Below are positions 1 to 7,327 of a DNA stretch of 7,347 nucleotides, piece after piece; position 1 is the first letter of the stretch; the number at the start of each line of letters is the position of its first letter. The stretch spans positions 1-7,347 of the forward strand of contig JAJAZI010000169.1 in NCBI GenBank assembly GCA_026785785.1. The letters run 5' to 3'. Origin of the DNA: Microbacteriaceae bacterium. Its GTDB lineage: Bacteria; Actinomycetota; Actinomycetes; Actinomycetales; Microbacteriaceae. The notes below the pieces were generated by a model that saw only the letters and a list, made by a program, of their open reading frames with translations, did no database searches and had not been told where the DNA came from. Both the position numbers and the translations under genes were made by a program.

Positions 1-1202
1 CCGGTGCGGGCGGAGATGTTCACGCGCGGGGCCCACGCGACGTGCGCGAGGTCCTGCTCGATCTCCCGCTCGAGGTAGCGGCGGCGGTCGTCGTCGAGCA
101 GGTCCCACTTGTTGAAGGCGAGCACGAGGGCCCGGCCGGACTCGAGCACGAGGTCGATGATGCGCACATCCTGCTCGCTGATCACTTCGCTCACGTCGAG
201 GACGACGATCGCGACCTCGGCCTTCTCGAGCGCGGCGCTCGTGCGCAGGGAGGCGTAGAAGTCGGCGCCCTGGGCGAGGTTCATGCGGCGACGGATGCCA
301 GCGGTGTCGATGAAGCGCCAGACCTTGCCGGCGATCTCGACCTGCTCGTCGACCGGGTCGCGCGTGGTTCCGGCCATCTCGTTGACGACGACGCGCTCCT
401 CGCCGACGGCCTTGTTGAGCAGGCTCGACTTGCCGACGTTGGGGCGGCCGAGGATGGCGACGCGGCGGGGTCCGCCGACCTCCTGCTTGGCGACGGCGGA
501 GATCTCGGGCAGCACGGTGAGCACGTGGTCGAGCAGGTCGGCCACTCCCCTGCCGTGCAACGCGGAGACGGGCCATGGCTCGCCGAGGCCGAGGCTCCAG
601 AGAACGGCGGCCTCCGGCTCCTGGCGGGCGTCGTCGACCTTGTTGGCGACGAGGATGACGGGTTTGTTCGAGGCGCGCAGCATCCGCACGACATGCTCGT
701 CGGTGGAGGTCGCGCCGACCATCGCGTCGACGACGAACAGCACGGCGTCGGCGAGGTCGACCGCCACCTCGGCCTGCGCGGCGACGGAGGCGTTGATGCC
801 GCGGGCGTCGGGCTCCCAGCCGCCGGTGTCGACGAGGGTGAAGCTGCGGTCGACCCAGTCGGCGCGGTAGGTCACGCGGTCGCGGGTGACGCCCGGGGTA
901 TCCTGCACGACGGCCTCGCGGCGGCCGAGGATGCGGTTGATGAGCGCCGACTTGCCGACGTTCGGGCGGCCGACGACGGCGAGCACGGGAAGCGCGGGGA
1001 GGTAGGTGATCGCGTCGGGGTCGGCGCCGACGCTGTCGAGCATGTCGAGGTCTTCGGCCTCGAGGTCGTAGTCGTCGAGCCCGGCGCGCAGGGTGTTGGC
1101 GCGCTGCAGGGCATCGGCTTCGTCGATCGCCGCGATGCGCTTGGCGAGCTGTTCGTCCATCTCGGGGTAGTTGTCCCGGTCGGCGTTGTCGTGGTCGGCC
1201 AT
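1..1202 (-). CDS. der: Ribosome-associated GTPase Der (EngA), C-terminus cut off by window edge
   Basis: Der is an essential GTPase with two tandem G domains that acts in late 50S ribosomal subunit assembly. The 400 visible residues contain both. G domain 1 has the P-loop GRPNVGKS at 78-85, DTGG at 125-128 and NKVD at 187-190. G domain 2 has a second GRPNVGKS at 252-259, DTAG at 299-302, NKWD at 364-367 and the G5-like SA at 397-398. The C-terminal KH-like domain, roughly the last 80-100 residues, lies outside the window. Before the first P-loop is an acidic extension of about 70 residues, absent from E. coli Der; N-terminal extensions do occur in actinobacterial homologues. The ATG at 1202-1200 is chosen because AAGAGGA sits seven bases upstream. 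It is the last gene of the operon visible here, 39 bases after cmk, and the only one that does not overlap its upstream neighbour. Identification is certain; the end is unknown. Confidence 0.97.
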   Translation of the reverse strand, partial: MADHDNADRDNYPEMDEQLAKRIAAIDEADALQRANTLRAGLDDYDLEAEDLDMLDSVGADPDAITYLPALPVLAVVGRPNVGKSALINRILGRREAVVQDTPGVTRDRVTYRADWVDRSFTLVDTGGWEPDARGINASVAAQAEVAVDLADAVLFVVDAMVGATSTDEHVVRMLRASNKPVILVANKVDDARQEPEAAVLWSLGLGEPWPVSALHGRGVADLLDHVLTVLPEISAVAKQEVGGPRRVAILGRPNVGKSSLLNKAVGEERVVVNEMAGTTRDPVDEQVEIAGKVWRFIDTAGIRRRMNLAQGADFYASLRTSAALEKAEVAIVVLDVSEVISEQDVRIIDLVLESGRALVLAFNKWDLLDDDRRRYLEREIEQDLAHVAWAPRVNISART

Positions 1203-1209
1203 TAGTTAG

Positions 1210-1216
1210 TCCTCTT
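1210..1216 (-). promoter_or_regulatory. Shine-Dalgarno sequence of der
   Basis: On the minus strand AAGAGGA lies seven bases before the ATG of der. It is the strongest ribosome binding site in the operon, which fits der being the only gene here that does not overlap the one before it. Confidence 0.75.
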
Positions 1217-1227
1217 AGGTTCGGTGC

Positions 1228-1242
1228 GCCCGCGTGGCGGGC
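1228..1242 (-). other. Short hairpin at the cmk stop codon, in the cmk-der gap
   Basis: GCCCGC and GCGGGC form a perfect six-base-pair stem around a three-base loop, starting at the last base of the cmk stop codon. No T-rich tract follows, so it is not a standard intrinsic terminator. It may be an mRNA processing or stability element between cmk and der, or chance in such GC-rich sequence. Confidence 0.35.
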
Positions 1243-1910
1243 TACTCAGCCCACACGCTCGTGACGAGATCGACGACCGCGGTGACGGTCTGGTCGAAGT
1301 CGAGGTGGGTTGAATCGACGGTGGTCACACCGTCGGCGGCGTTCATGAAGTCGACGACCCGAGAGTCCTGGGCGTCCCGCGAACTGAGTTGCTGGGCGGT
1401 GACCTCGGCGGATTGTCCGGTAACTTCTCGCGAACGCCTCGCCATTCTAGCTTCTTCACTGGCCGTCAGCAGAATTCGCACGTCGGCATCGGGGGCGACG
1501 ACCGTGGTGATGTCGCGTCCCTCGGTCACGATCCCAGGCCGGGAGCTCTCCCGGATGACGCTGCGGAACAGCTCCACGAGGTACGCGCGCACCTCGGGGA
1601 TGCGGGCGACCTGGCTGACCACGGCGCTCACCCGGGGCTCGCGGATCGCGTCGGTGACGTCGGTCTCCCCCACCTGCACGACCGTGTGGTCGGGGTCGGT
1701 GCTGATCCGGTAGTCGAAGCCGGGCAGCGACGCGACGACCGCCGCGGCGTCGGTCGTGTCGATGCCGCGGTCGAGGGCGCTCCAGGCGAGGGCGCGGTAG
1801 GCGGCGCCGGTGTCCTGATAGCCGAAGCCGAGGCGGCGGGCCGTGGCCCGGCTCACGCTCGACTTGCCACTGCCGGCCGGTCCGTCGATCGCGACGACGA
1901 CGACGCTCAC
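1242..1910 (-). CDS. cmk: (d)CMP kinase (cytidylate kinase)
   Basis: Cytidylate kinase transfers phosphate from ATP to CMP or dCMP in the cytoplasm, feeding CTP and dCTP pools. The 222-residue length is normal for the short bacterial type. The P-loop GPAGSGKSS is at 10-18, the CMP-binding DTGAAYR at 33-39, the EGRDI signature at 130-134, and the distal RD..DSR arginine motif at 178-184. Some usually conserved positions differ: GRDIG reads GRDIT (T135 for the usual G), and VVFP reads VVAP. I take this as lineage divergence because the catalytic Asp and Arg residues remain. The start is GTG at 1910-1908, sharing a GTGA overlap with the tyrA stop, so translation is probably coupled. Residues 146-178 use codons unusual for the neighbourhood (AGA, AGG, CGT, CGA, GTT, CAA). 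Confidence 0.96.
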   Translation of the reverse strand: MSVVVVAIDGPAGSGKSSVSRATARRLGFGYQDTGAAYRALAWSALDRGIDTTDAAAVVASLPGFDYRISTDPDHTVVQVGETDVTDAIREPRVSAVVSQVARIPEVRAYLVELFRSVIRESSRPGIVTEGRDITTVVAPDADVRILLTASEEARMARRSREVTGQSAEVTAQQLSSRDAQDSRVVDFMNAADGVTTVDSTHLDFDQTVTAVVDLVTSVWAE

Positions 1911-3016
1911 AGCCCGACCCCCGCGATGCGCCAGCCGCGCGATTCGAGTTCGTCGGTGAGCTGCTGCTCGACCTCGGGCAGCACCGAGATCTCGGCGAGG
2001 CCGATCTGGGCGCCGGGCGAATGCTCCAGCCTGAGGTCTTCCATGTTCACCCCAGATGCTCCGATCTCGGTGAGCAGCCGGGCGAGCTCGCCCGGGCGGT
2101 CATCGACCATGACGATGATCTGGCTGTACCGGCGGTCCTGGCCGTGCTTGCCGGGAATCGCGGCGACCCCCGCGTTGCCTGCGGCGATGGCCTCGGCGAG
2201 CGTGCGGCGGGCGCCGGGGGCGGTCGGATGCTCGAGGGCCACGAGCACCGCGTCGAGGTCGTCGCGATAGGCGCGCAGGATCGGGGTGATCGCGGGGGCG
2301 TTGGCGCCGAGGATCTGCACCCACAGCTCCGGTTCGCTCGCGGCGATCCTCGTCGTGTCGCGCAGGCCCTGTCCGGCGAGGCCGACCGAGGAGTGCGCGG
2401 CTCCGAGCAGCCGCTTCGCGAGCAGCGTCGCGATGAGCTGGGGAACGTGGGAGACGAGCGCGACGGCCCGGTCGTGCTCCTCGGGGCTCAGCTCGACGAG
2501 CACGGCGCCGAGGTCGAGCACAAGGTCGTCGATCGCCGATCCCTCGCGATAGGAGATGTCGTCGTGGCCGGTGACGACCCAGGGACGGCCGCGAAAGAGG
2601 TCGGCGCGTCCGGCGACGGCTCCCCCGCGTTCGCGGCCGGCCAGCGGATGCGATCCGATGTAGCGGGAGAGGTCGGCCCCGGCCGCCCGCAGCTCCTCGA
2701 GCGGCTGCACCTTGACGCTCGCGACGTCGGTGACGATGGCGTCGGGGAAGGCGGCGAGCTCGGCGGCGACGACCCGCCCGGTGACGTCGGGCGGCACGCA
2801 GACGACGATGAGCTGCGGGGAGTCGTCGGGCCCGGCGGGGCGGCCGGCTCCGTAGTCGACGGCGAGGCTCAGGTTCGCCGGTGAGGCGTCGTCGAGGATC
2901 ACGTCGATGCCCTTGGCGCGCAGGCCCAGCCCGATGCTGGTGCCGAGCAGGCCGGAGCCGACGATGCGCACCGGGCCGACGAGCCGGGAGTTGGTCAGGA
3001 GCGTCGACTCGGTCAT
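1907..3016 (-). CDS. tyrA: Prephenate dehydrogenase with C-terminal ACT domain
   Basis: TyrA oxidatively decarboxylates prephenate, with NAD(P)+, to 4-hydroxyphenylpyruvate in tyrosine synthesis. The 369-residue protein begins with a Rossmann fold whose glycine loop [10 protein letters not shown] spans 20-29. [12 protein letters not shown] at 121-132 carries the family's catalytic-region Ser-His pair, and SHVPQ at 189-193 carries the second conserved histidine. The helical dehydrogenase domain runs to about 285. An ACT domain follows from about 298 ([14 protein letters not shown] at 302-315), which in this family usually binds an aromatic amino acid as feedback effector, here probably tyrosine (inference). 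Arogenate use cannot be excluded from sequence alone. The ATG at 3016 forms an ATGA overlap with the rluB stop, and its own stop overlaps the cmk start. tyrA is also found at this place in other actinobacteria, so its presence in a segregation and ribosome operon is known synteny. Confidence 0.95.
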   Translation of the reverse strand: MTESTLLTNSRLVGPVRIVGSGLLGTSIGLGLRAKGIDVILDDASPANLSLAVDYGAGRPAGPDDSPQLIVVCVPPDVTGRVVAAELAAFPDAIVTDVASVKVQPLEELRAAGADLSRYIGSHPLAGRERGGAVAGRADLFRGRPWVVTGHDDISYREGSAIDDLVLDLGAVLVELSPEEHDRAVALVSHVPQLIATLLAKRLLGAAHSSVGLAGQGLRDTTRIAASEPELWVQILGANAPAITPILRAYRDDLDAVLVALEHPTAPGARRTLAEAIAAGNAGVAAIPGKHGQDRRYSQIIVMVDDRPGELARLLTEIGASGVNMEDLRLEHSPGAQIGLAEISVLPEVEQQLTDELESRGWRIAGVGL

Positions 3017-4023
3017 GGGTCGGTCCGGTCGTCGATGTCGATGTCGGATGCCGCGCCGGATGCCGCGCCGGCCGCGTCGGATGCCGCACCGGCCGCGTCG
3101 GTCCCGTCCGGTCCCGCATCCGCCCCGCTCGTCGCCTTCGCGCTGCGGGAGATGGTGAGCAGCTGGCCGACCTCGGCCTTGGTCAGGTCGCGGATCTCGC
3201 CGATCTGCAGGGTGCCGAGGTGCAGCGGTCCGAACTGACGGCGGACGAGGTCGACGACGGGGTGGCCGACCTCCTCCAGCATCCGCCGCACGATGCGGTT
3301 GCGGCCGGAGTGCAGGGTGATTTCGACGATCGTTTCCCGGCCACCGGACGCCTGGTCGAGGATGCGGGCCTTGTCGGCGGCGATGGGGCCGTCTTCGAGG
3401 TCGATGCCGGAGGTGAGCCTGGAGATCGTCGCGGGGGTCACGCGTCCCTCCACCCAGGCGATGTAGGTCTTGAGCACGCCGAACGAGGGGTGCGCGAGCA
3501 CGTGCGCGAGCTCGCCGTCGTTGGTGAGGATGAGCAGGCCGGAGGTCTGCGCGTCGAGCCGGCCGACGTTGAACAGGCGTTCCTCGTAGCGGGAGACGAA
3601 CTGCGACAGGTCGGGGCGGCCGCGGTCGTCCTGCAGCGAGGAGACGATGCCGGTGGGCTTGTTGAGCATGAGGTAGCGGCGGGAGGTGTCGAGCTGGATG
3701 GCAACGCCGTCGACCGAGACGAGGTCGCTCTCCTGCACGCGTCGTCCCAGCTCAGTGACGACCTCGCCATTGACCTCGACGCGGCCGGCGGAGATGAGGT
3801 CCTCCGAGACGCGGCGGGAGGCGACGCCCGCGGCCGCCATGAGCTTCTGCAGGCGGATGCCGTCGCGTGCGGCATCCGCGCTGTGGGCTGGCGTCGTGGG
3901 CGCGTCCTGGTCGGGCGCGTTTCTGTCGGGCACGTTTCGGTCGGGCACGTTTCGGTCCGGCGCGTTTCTGTCAGGCGCGTTTCTGTCGGGCGCGTTTCTG
4001 TCCGGCGCGTTGTTATCGTGCAT
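3013..4023 (-). CDS. rluB: RluB-family 23S rRNA pseudouridine synthase with repeat-bearing N-terminus
   Basis: RsuA/RluB-family enzymes isomerise a uridine of ribosomal RNA to pseudouridine; RluB modifies 23S rRNA near the peptidyl transferase centre. The exact target here is inferred from the family and operon position. With the ATG at 4023 the protein has 336 residues. Residues 5-39 are seven NAPDR/NVPDR/NAPDQ pentapeptides, presumably disordered. An S4 RNA-binding domain follows at about 55-100 (RLQKLMAAAGVASRR). The catalytic domain has LNKPTGIVSS at 120-129, GRLDAQTSGLLILTNDGELA at 154-173 with catalytic D157, and the RNRIVRRML segment at 241-249. The tail after about 295 is low-complexity Ala/Gly/Asp with two DAAGAAS copies. 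I prefer the ATG at 4023, inside the end of scpB and with GGA seven bases upstream, over an ATG at 4035, which has no visible Shine-Dalgarno. It overlaps scpB by 11 bases and tyrA by 4. Confidence 0.94.
   Translation of the reverse strand: MHDNNAPDRNAPDRNAPDRNAPDRNVPDRNVPDRNAPDQDAPTTPAHSADAARDGIRLQKLMAAAGVASRRVSEDLISAGRVEVNGEVVTELGRRVQESDLVSVDGVAIQLDTSRRYLMLNKPTGIVSSLQDDRGRPDLSQFVSRYEERLFNVGRLDAQTSGLLILTNDGELAHVLAHPSFGVLKTYIAWVEGRVTPATISRLTSGIDLEDGPIAADKARILDQASGGRETIVEITLHSGRNRIVRRMLEEVGHPVVDLVRRQFGPLHLGTLQIGEIRDLTKAEVGQLLTISRSAKATSGADAGPDGTDAAGAASDAAGAASGAASDIDIDDRTDP
3046..3099 (-). repeat. 21-base tandem repeat encoding the RluB C-terminal tail
   Basis: Two adjacent 21-base copies at 3058-3078 and 3079-3099 differ at one base. 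A 12-base partial copy precedes them at 3046-3057. They are in frame and encode DAAGAAS twice plus GAAS in the disordered tail of RluB. Copy-number change would keep the frame. Confidence 0.85.
3907..4011 (-). repeat. 15-base tandem repeat, seven copies, encoding NAPDR pentapeptides
   Basis: Seven contiguous 15-base units encode, in protein order, four NAPDR, two NVPDR and one NAPDQ. A degenerate eighth begins with DAP at 3898-3906. The first unit starts two bases beyond the scpB stop codon (4013-4015), just after the overlap with rluB. Arginine is written AGA or CGA in every unit, both uncommon in this GC-rich sequence. Units differ by only one to three bases, which suggests recent expansion by slippage or unequal exchange. 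Confidence 0.93.
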
Positions 4024-4630
4024 CGTCGAATCCATTCGAGCCGTCCGCGAGGAGCGGGGAGATGTGCGGCAGCTCATCGAGCGAGTTGATGCCGAGTTGG
4101 GTGAGAAGGAGGTCGGTCGTGGCGTAGTGGATGGCGCCCGTCTCGGGGTCGGAGAACGCCTCGGTGACGAGGCCGCGGCCGAGCAGGGTGCGCACGACCG
4201 AGTCGACGTTCACGGCCCGGATCGACGCGATCGCGCCGCGGCTGATCGGCTGCTTGTAGGCGATCACCGCGAGAGTCTCGAGGGCCGCCTGGGTGAGCCG
4301 GGTCGGGCTCTGGGCAAGGGAGAAGTCGTGCACGACGGAGTCGAATTCGCCGCGCACGTAGAAGCGCCAGCCACCGCCGACCTCACGCAGCTCGAATCCG
4401 CGCCGCACGGTGCCGGCGACGCCGTCGTAGTCGGCGACGAGCCGCTCGAGCGCGGTGCGCACCTCGGCGACGGTCCGCTCGAGCGCGGTCGCGAGGCGCA
4501 CGACGGACTGCGGCTCGTCGGCGATCATCAGGATCGCCTCGAGGCCGCGTTCGACGTCGACCGGGATGCGTGTCGGGGTGGCGTCCTCGGTTGCGGCTTC
4601 GGTCGCGGCTTCGGTCGCCTCAGTTGCCAT
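4013..4630 (-). CDS. scpB: Segregation and condensation protein B
   Basis: ScpB is a paired winged-helix (kite) protein that binds the ScpA kleisin as a dimer and completes the SMC-ScpAB condensin that compacts and separates sister chromosomes. The ATG at 4630-4628 gives 205 residues, within the family range. A low-complexity N-terminus rich in ATEA occupies 2-18. The first winged helix begins near 26 (ERGLEAILMIADEP at 27-40). The family signature LTQAALETLAVIAYKQPISR is at 112-131, followed by IRAVNVDSVVRTLLGRGL at 137-154 and the terminal TDLLLTQLGINSLDELP at 172-188. A longer reading with an upstream ATG at 4759 lies inside scpA and gives a non-homologous leader, so I reject it. GGGGG precedes the chosen start by eight bases. 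It overlaps scpA by 11 bases and rluB by 11. Confidence 0.96.
   Translation of the reverse strand: MATEATEAATEAATEDATPTRIPVDVERGLEAILMIADEPQSVVRLATALERTVAEVRTALERLVADYDGVAGTVRRGFELREVGGGWRFYVRGEFDSVVHDFSLAQSPTRLTQAALETLAVIAYKQPISRGAIASIRAVNVDSVVRTLLGRGLVTEAFSDPETGAIHYATTDLLLTQLGINSLDELPHISPLLADGSNGFDDAR
4581..4628 (-). repeat. 12-base tandem repeat encoding the ScpB N-terminal ATEA motif
   Basis: Two perfect 12-base copies at 4593-4604 and 4605-4616 are flanked by two degenerate copies at 4581-4592 and 4617-4628. They are in frame and encode alternating EATEA-like residues before the first winged helix of ScpB. The array begins inside the 11-base scpA/scpB overlap. Confidence 0.75.
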
Positions 4631-5445
4631 AGTCGGCCCCCAGATTTGCGAGGCTGTCGTCGGAGAACGACTCGGCCGTCCACCGGATCGTGAGCTCGCC
4701 GAGCGGCTCGAGCTGGTCGAATCCGATGAGCGCGCCGCGGTAGAGCTCGAGCACGGCAAGGAACCGGGCCACGATCACGCCCTTGCGATCGGCGCCGGCG
4801 ATGAGCTGGCGGAAGGTCATCGGCTCGCCGCTGCGCAGCATGGCAACGACGAATGCGGCCTGCTCCCGGATGCTGACGAGCGGCGCGTGCAGGTGGTCCA
4901 GCCCCACCGACGGCAGCTCGCGCGGCGTGAACGCGAGCATCGCGATCGCGGCGAAGTCCTCCGGGGTGAGCGTCCAGACGAGCTCCGGGGTCTGCCGGCG
5001 GTACTTCTCCTCCAGTGGCACCGAGCGGAACTGCCGCGACGCCTCGGCATCCAGTCCCGTTGCGAACCAGGCCGAGGCCTCCTTGAACGCCCGGTATTGC
5101 AGCAGCCGGGCAAAGAGCAGGTCGCGCGCCTCAAGAAGCGCCACGTCCTCGGCATCCACCAGCTCGCCCTGCGGCAGCAGCCCGACGACCTTGAGGTCGA
5201 GCAGGGTCGCGGCGACGACGAGGAACTCGGTGGCCTGGTCGAGCTCCTCGGCGGAGTCGAGGGTGCGCAGGTAGGAGATGAACTCGTCGGTGACCTGGCT
5301 GAGCGAGATCTCCGTGATGTCGAGCTCGTGCTTGGTGATGAGCGAAAGCAGCAGGTCGAACGGTCCGTTGAAGTTGCGCAGGCTCACCGAGAATCCGACG
5401 GCTTCCGCTGGGGCGTCCGTGGAGTCGACCGAAGGCTTCGCCGGG

Positions 5446-5462
<17 letters not shown>
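4620..5462 (-). CDS. scpA: Segregation and condensation protein A (kleisin)
   Basis: ScpA is the kleisin that bridges the two heads of the SMC dimer and carries ScpB. The 280-residue protein has the N-terminal kleisin motif NFNGPFDLLLSLI at 30-42, followed by ELDITEISLSQVTDEFISYL at 46-65, the helical region that binds the SMC neck. EFLVVAATLLDLKVVGLLP at 79-97 and the C-terminal winged helix, about 205-265 with FLAVLELYRGALI at 234-246, are also typical. A disordered leader of about 23 residues precedes the kleisin motif. The start is GTG at 5462-5460, inside the last 17 bases of parA. A later GTG at codon 26 falls almost on the kleisin motif and is less likely. The smc gene itself is not in the window. 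In other actinobacteria smc usually lies elsewhere. Confidence 0.96.
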
Positions 5463-6336
<874 letters not shown>

Positions 6337-6352
6337 CCCGACATTCCTTACT

Positions 6353-6391
6353 ACTCGACCTGCAGGTCGGCGGCTCCCGACCGTGTCGAGT
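6353..6391 (-). promoter_or_regulatory. Two-tier inverted repeat in front of the parA ribosome binding site
   Basis: On the minus strand ACTCGAC (6391-6385) pairs with GTCGAGT (6359-6353). Inside it GGTCGG (6382-6377) pairs with CCGACC (6370-6365) around a six-base loop, giving 13 base pairs with one internal loop. The 3' half also forms a competing perfect 14-base palindrome, CGACCTGCAGGTCG (6356-6369). The outer arm ends three bases before the AAGGA of parA. This could be an operator or a leader hairpin controlling ribosome access. The structure is plain in the sequence; the role is inference. Confidence 0.55.
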
Positions 6392-6550
6392 CTAACCGCG
6401 GCGCGCCGACGACCCGGGGAGAGACGCGCTGTTTTGAAATATGCCGATCATCGCCGTTGTCGGGGCGCGACACGAGTGGCTCTACCGTTCGCCGCCCTGT
6501 CGCCAGTAACGTCGATGTGTCGGGTCGTCCGGCACGCCGGCATCATCCAG

Positions 6551-6555
6551 AGGAG
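6551..6555 (+). promoter_or_regulatory. Shine-Dalgarno sequence of the DUF4190-type gene
   Basis: AGGAG lies six bases before the ATG at 6562. It fixes this start, because the open frame continues far upstream antisense to parA without any such site. Confidence 0.8.
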
Positions 6556-6561
6556 AACCAC

Positions 6562-6912
6562 ATGACCATCCCCGAAGCAGGCCCCGCACCCTACCTTCCA
6601 CCGCCCGCGCAGAGTGGCGATTACCCCGGCAAGACCATGGGGCTCGTCGGCCTCATCCTCGCTATCTTCTTCAATATTATCGGGGCGATCGTCGGCATCG
6701 TCGCGCTCCGCCGGTCGAAGAGGGCAGGCGCCAAGAACCCGCTCGCAGTCGCGGCCATCATCGTCGGCTTCGCGCTGTTCGTGATCCTCGCCATCATCGG
6801 AATTGTGGGCGGCATCGCCTTCTTCACGCTGACCACCGAGGTGCTCCAGCAGTGCGACGGCCTGAGCGGCCAGGAGATCATCATCGAGGGCACCCCACTC
6901 GTCTGCCCGTAG
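6562..6912 (+). CDS. Small two-helix membrane protein, DUF4190-like
   Basis: This 116-residue protein has a proline-rich N-terminus (PAPYLPPPAQ at 8-17). A first hydrophobic segment at about 26-48 is rich in Gly and Ile (MGLVGLILAIFFNIIGAIVG at 26-45). A basic loop, RRSKRAGAK, is at 50-58, and a long second hydrophobic segment at about 61-90. This Gly-rich two-helix layout with a basic hinge matches DUF4190-type proteins, whose function is unknown. By the positive-inside rule the loop is cytoplasmic and both ends outside, so the 25-residue acidic tail with C98 and C115 may carry a disulfide. No signal peptide is evident. The gene is monocistronic, divergent from the parA operon, with an excellent Shine-Dalgarno. 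I can assign no function, and nothing ties it to the operon except position. Confidence 0.85.
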   Translation: MTIPEAGPAPYLPPPAQSGDYPGKTMGLVGLILAIFFNIIGAIVGIVALRRSKRAGAKNPLAVAAIIVGFALFVILAIIGIVGGIAFFTLTTEVLQQCDGLSGQEIIIEGTPLVCP

Positions 6913-6916
6913 GCCA

Positions 6917-6949
6917 CGGTGCCCGACAGTTCCTCCATTCCGGGTGCCG
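6917..6949 (+). terminator. Possible weak terminator hairpin after the DUF4190-type gene
   Basis: CGGTGCCCG (6917-6925) can pair with CGGGTGCCG (6941-6949) over nine positions, two of them adjacent G-U wobbles, around a 15-base loop. It begins four bases after the stop codon. There is no T-tract, so termination would be inefficient or of the actinobacterial U-less kind. Confidence 0.3.
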
Positions 6950-7080
6950 CGCAGTCGATCGCCTCAGCCTTCTGGGCCAGGTGATCTTCGGCACGGGCCT
7001 GATCGGGCGCGCGACCGGTGCGGCACTGCTCCGCCGCGGCGGCGGGTCACGATGGTGAACCGGCCGGGAATCGCGCAGAT

Positions 7081-7178
7081 GCCGGATGCCGTGTGCGTCA
7101 TGCCATGCGCCGTGTGCCGTGTGCCTGGCGCCGTGCGCCGTGTGCCGTGTGCCTGGCGCCGTGTGCCGTGTGCCGCGC
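7081..7178. repeat. Heptanucleotide array, fourteen in-phase units with a 28-base period
   Basis: From 7081 every seventh base starts a GC-beginning heptamer. GCCGTGT occurs seven times, with variants GCCGTGC, GCCATGC, GCCTGGC and GCCGCGC. Units at 7102-7129 and 7130-7157 form two 28-base blocks of four heptamers that differ at one base, and a third partial block runs 7158-7178. The seven-base unit is not a multiple of three, so this is non-coding tandem DNA. Confidence 0.9.
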
Positions 7179-7180
7179 AC

Positions 7181-7264
7181 AGCTCCGGCGAATTCGTGGC
7201 CAGCGGGGTGCGAGTCCCGCGTTTCCGGGGGCGGATGCCGCGATATGCGCATTTCGCCGGAGTT
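7181..7264. repeat. Ten-base inverted repeat with 60-base spacing
   Basis: CTCCGGCGAA (7183-7192) and TTCGCCGGAG (7253-7262) are perfect inverted copies, and an outward wobble and A-T pair extend them to 7181 and 7264. Between them is a smaller stem, GCGGG (7203-7207) with CCCGC (7216-7220). This could be a structured RNA, the remnant of a small mobile element or chance; I see no target-site duplication. Confidence 0.5.
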
Positions 7265-7327
7265 ATGCACTCTTGGGACGACAACCCTGCGGATTCCAGC
7301 AGATGCGGCAGCCCGACCCAGCTCTAT

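Larger units (their letters stand above)
6337..6561. promoter_or_regulatory. Divergent intergenic region between parA and the DUF4190 gene
   Basis: These 225 bases must contain the operon promoter (minus strand) and probably that of the small plus-strand gene. The only A+T-rich pocket is 6431-6443, a plausible melting region, but I could not place a convincing -35/-10 pair on either strand. AAGGA for parA is at 6345-6349. A ten-base palindrome, CGGCGCGCCG, is at 6399-6408, next to the larger inverted repeat listed separately. Confidence 0.6.

Noticed and set aside
42..1205. Long plus-strand open frame of 387 codons opposite der
   Set aside because: It is antisense to an unmistakable Der coding frame. 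Its Gly/Val/Asp/Glu/His-rich composition is the usual shadow of GC-rich codons on the other strand.
2021..4693. Several long plus-strand frames opposite tyrA, rluB and scpB (for example 2021-2884, 2881-4089, 3686-4693)
   Set aside because: They lack ribosome binding sites and protein-like composition, and they lie antisense to conserved genes. The VSVGHVSVG-type repeat in one of them is only the reverse reading of the RluB NAPDR repeat.
6852..7058. Plus-strand frame of 68 codons ending in a Gly/Arg-rich stretch
   Set aside because: It starts inside the DUF4190-type gene in another frame, has no ribosome binding site, and shows no recognisable domain.
7081..7178. CRISPR-like array
   Set aside because: Units are seven bases long and contiguous, without unique spacers, so this is a simple tandem repeat.
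7203..7220. tRNA-like T arm (GGTGCGAGTCCCGC)
   Set aside because: The loop is TGCGAGT instead of TTCRANY, a seven-base loop leaves only a three-pair stem, and no acceptor, D or anticodon arm fits around it.
7263..7271. DnaA-box-like TTATGCACT
   Set aside because: It is a single site with a mismatch at the last base, and there is no cluster and no origin gene nearby.
6881..7284. Minus-strand frames rich in His, Arg, Thr and Gly across the heptamer array
   Set aside because: A seven-base repeat without stop triplets stays open in every frame and gives periodic peptides automatically. There is no ribosome binding site and no family resemblance.
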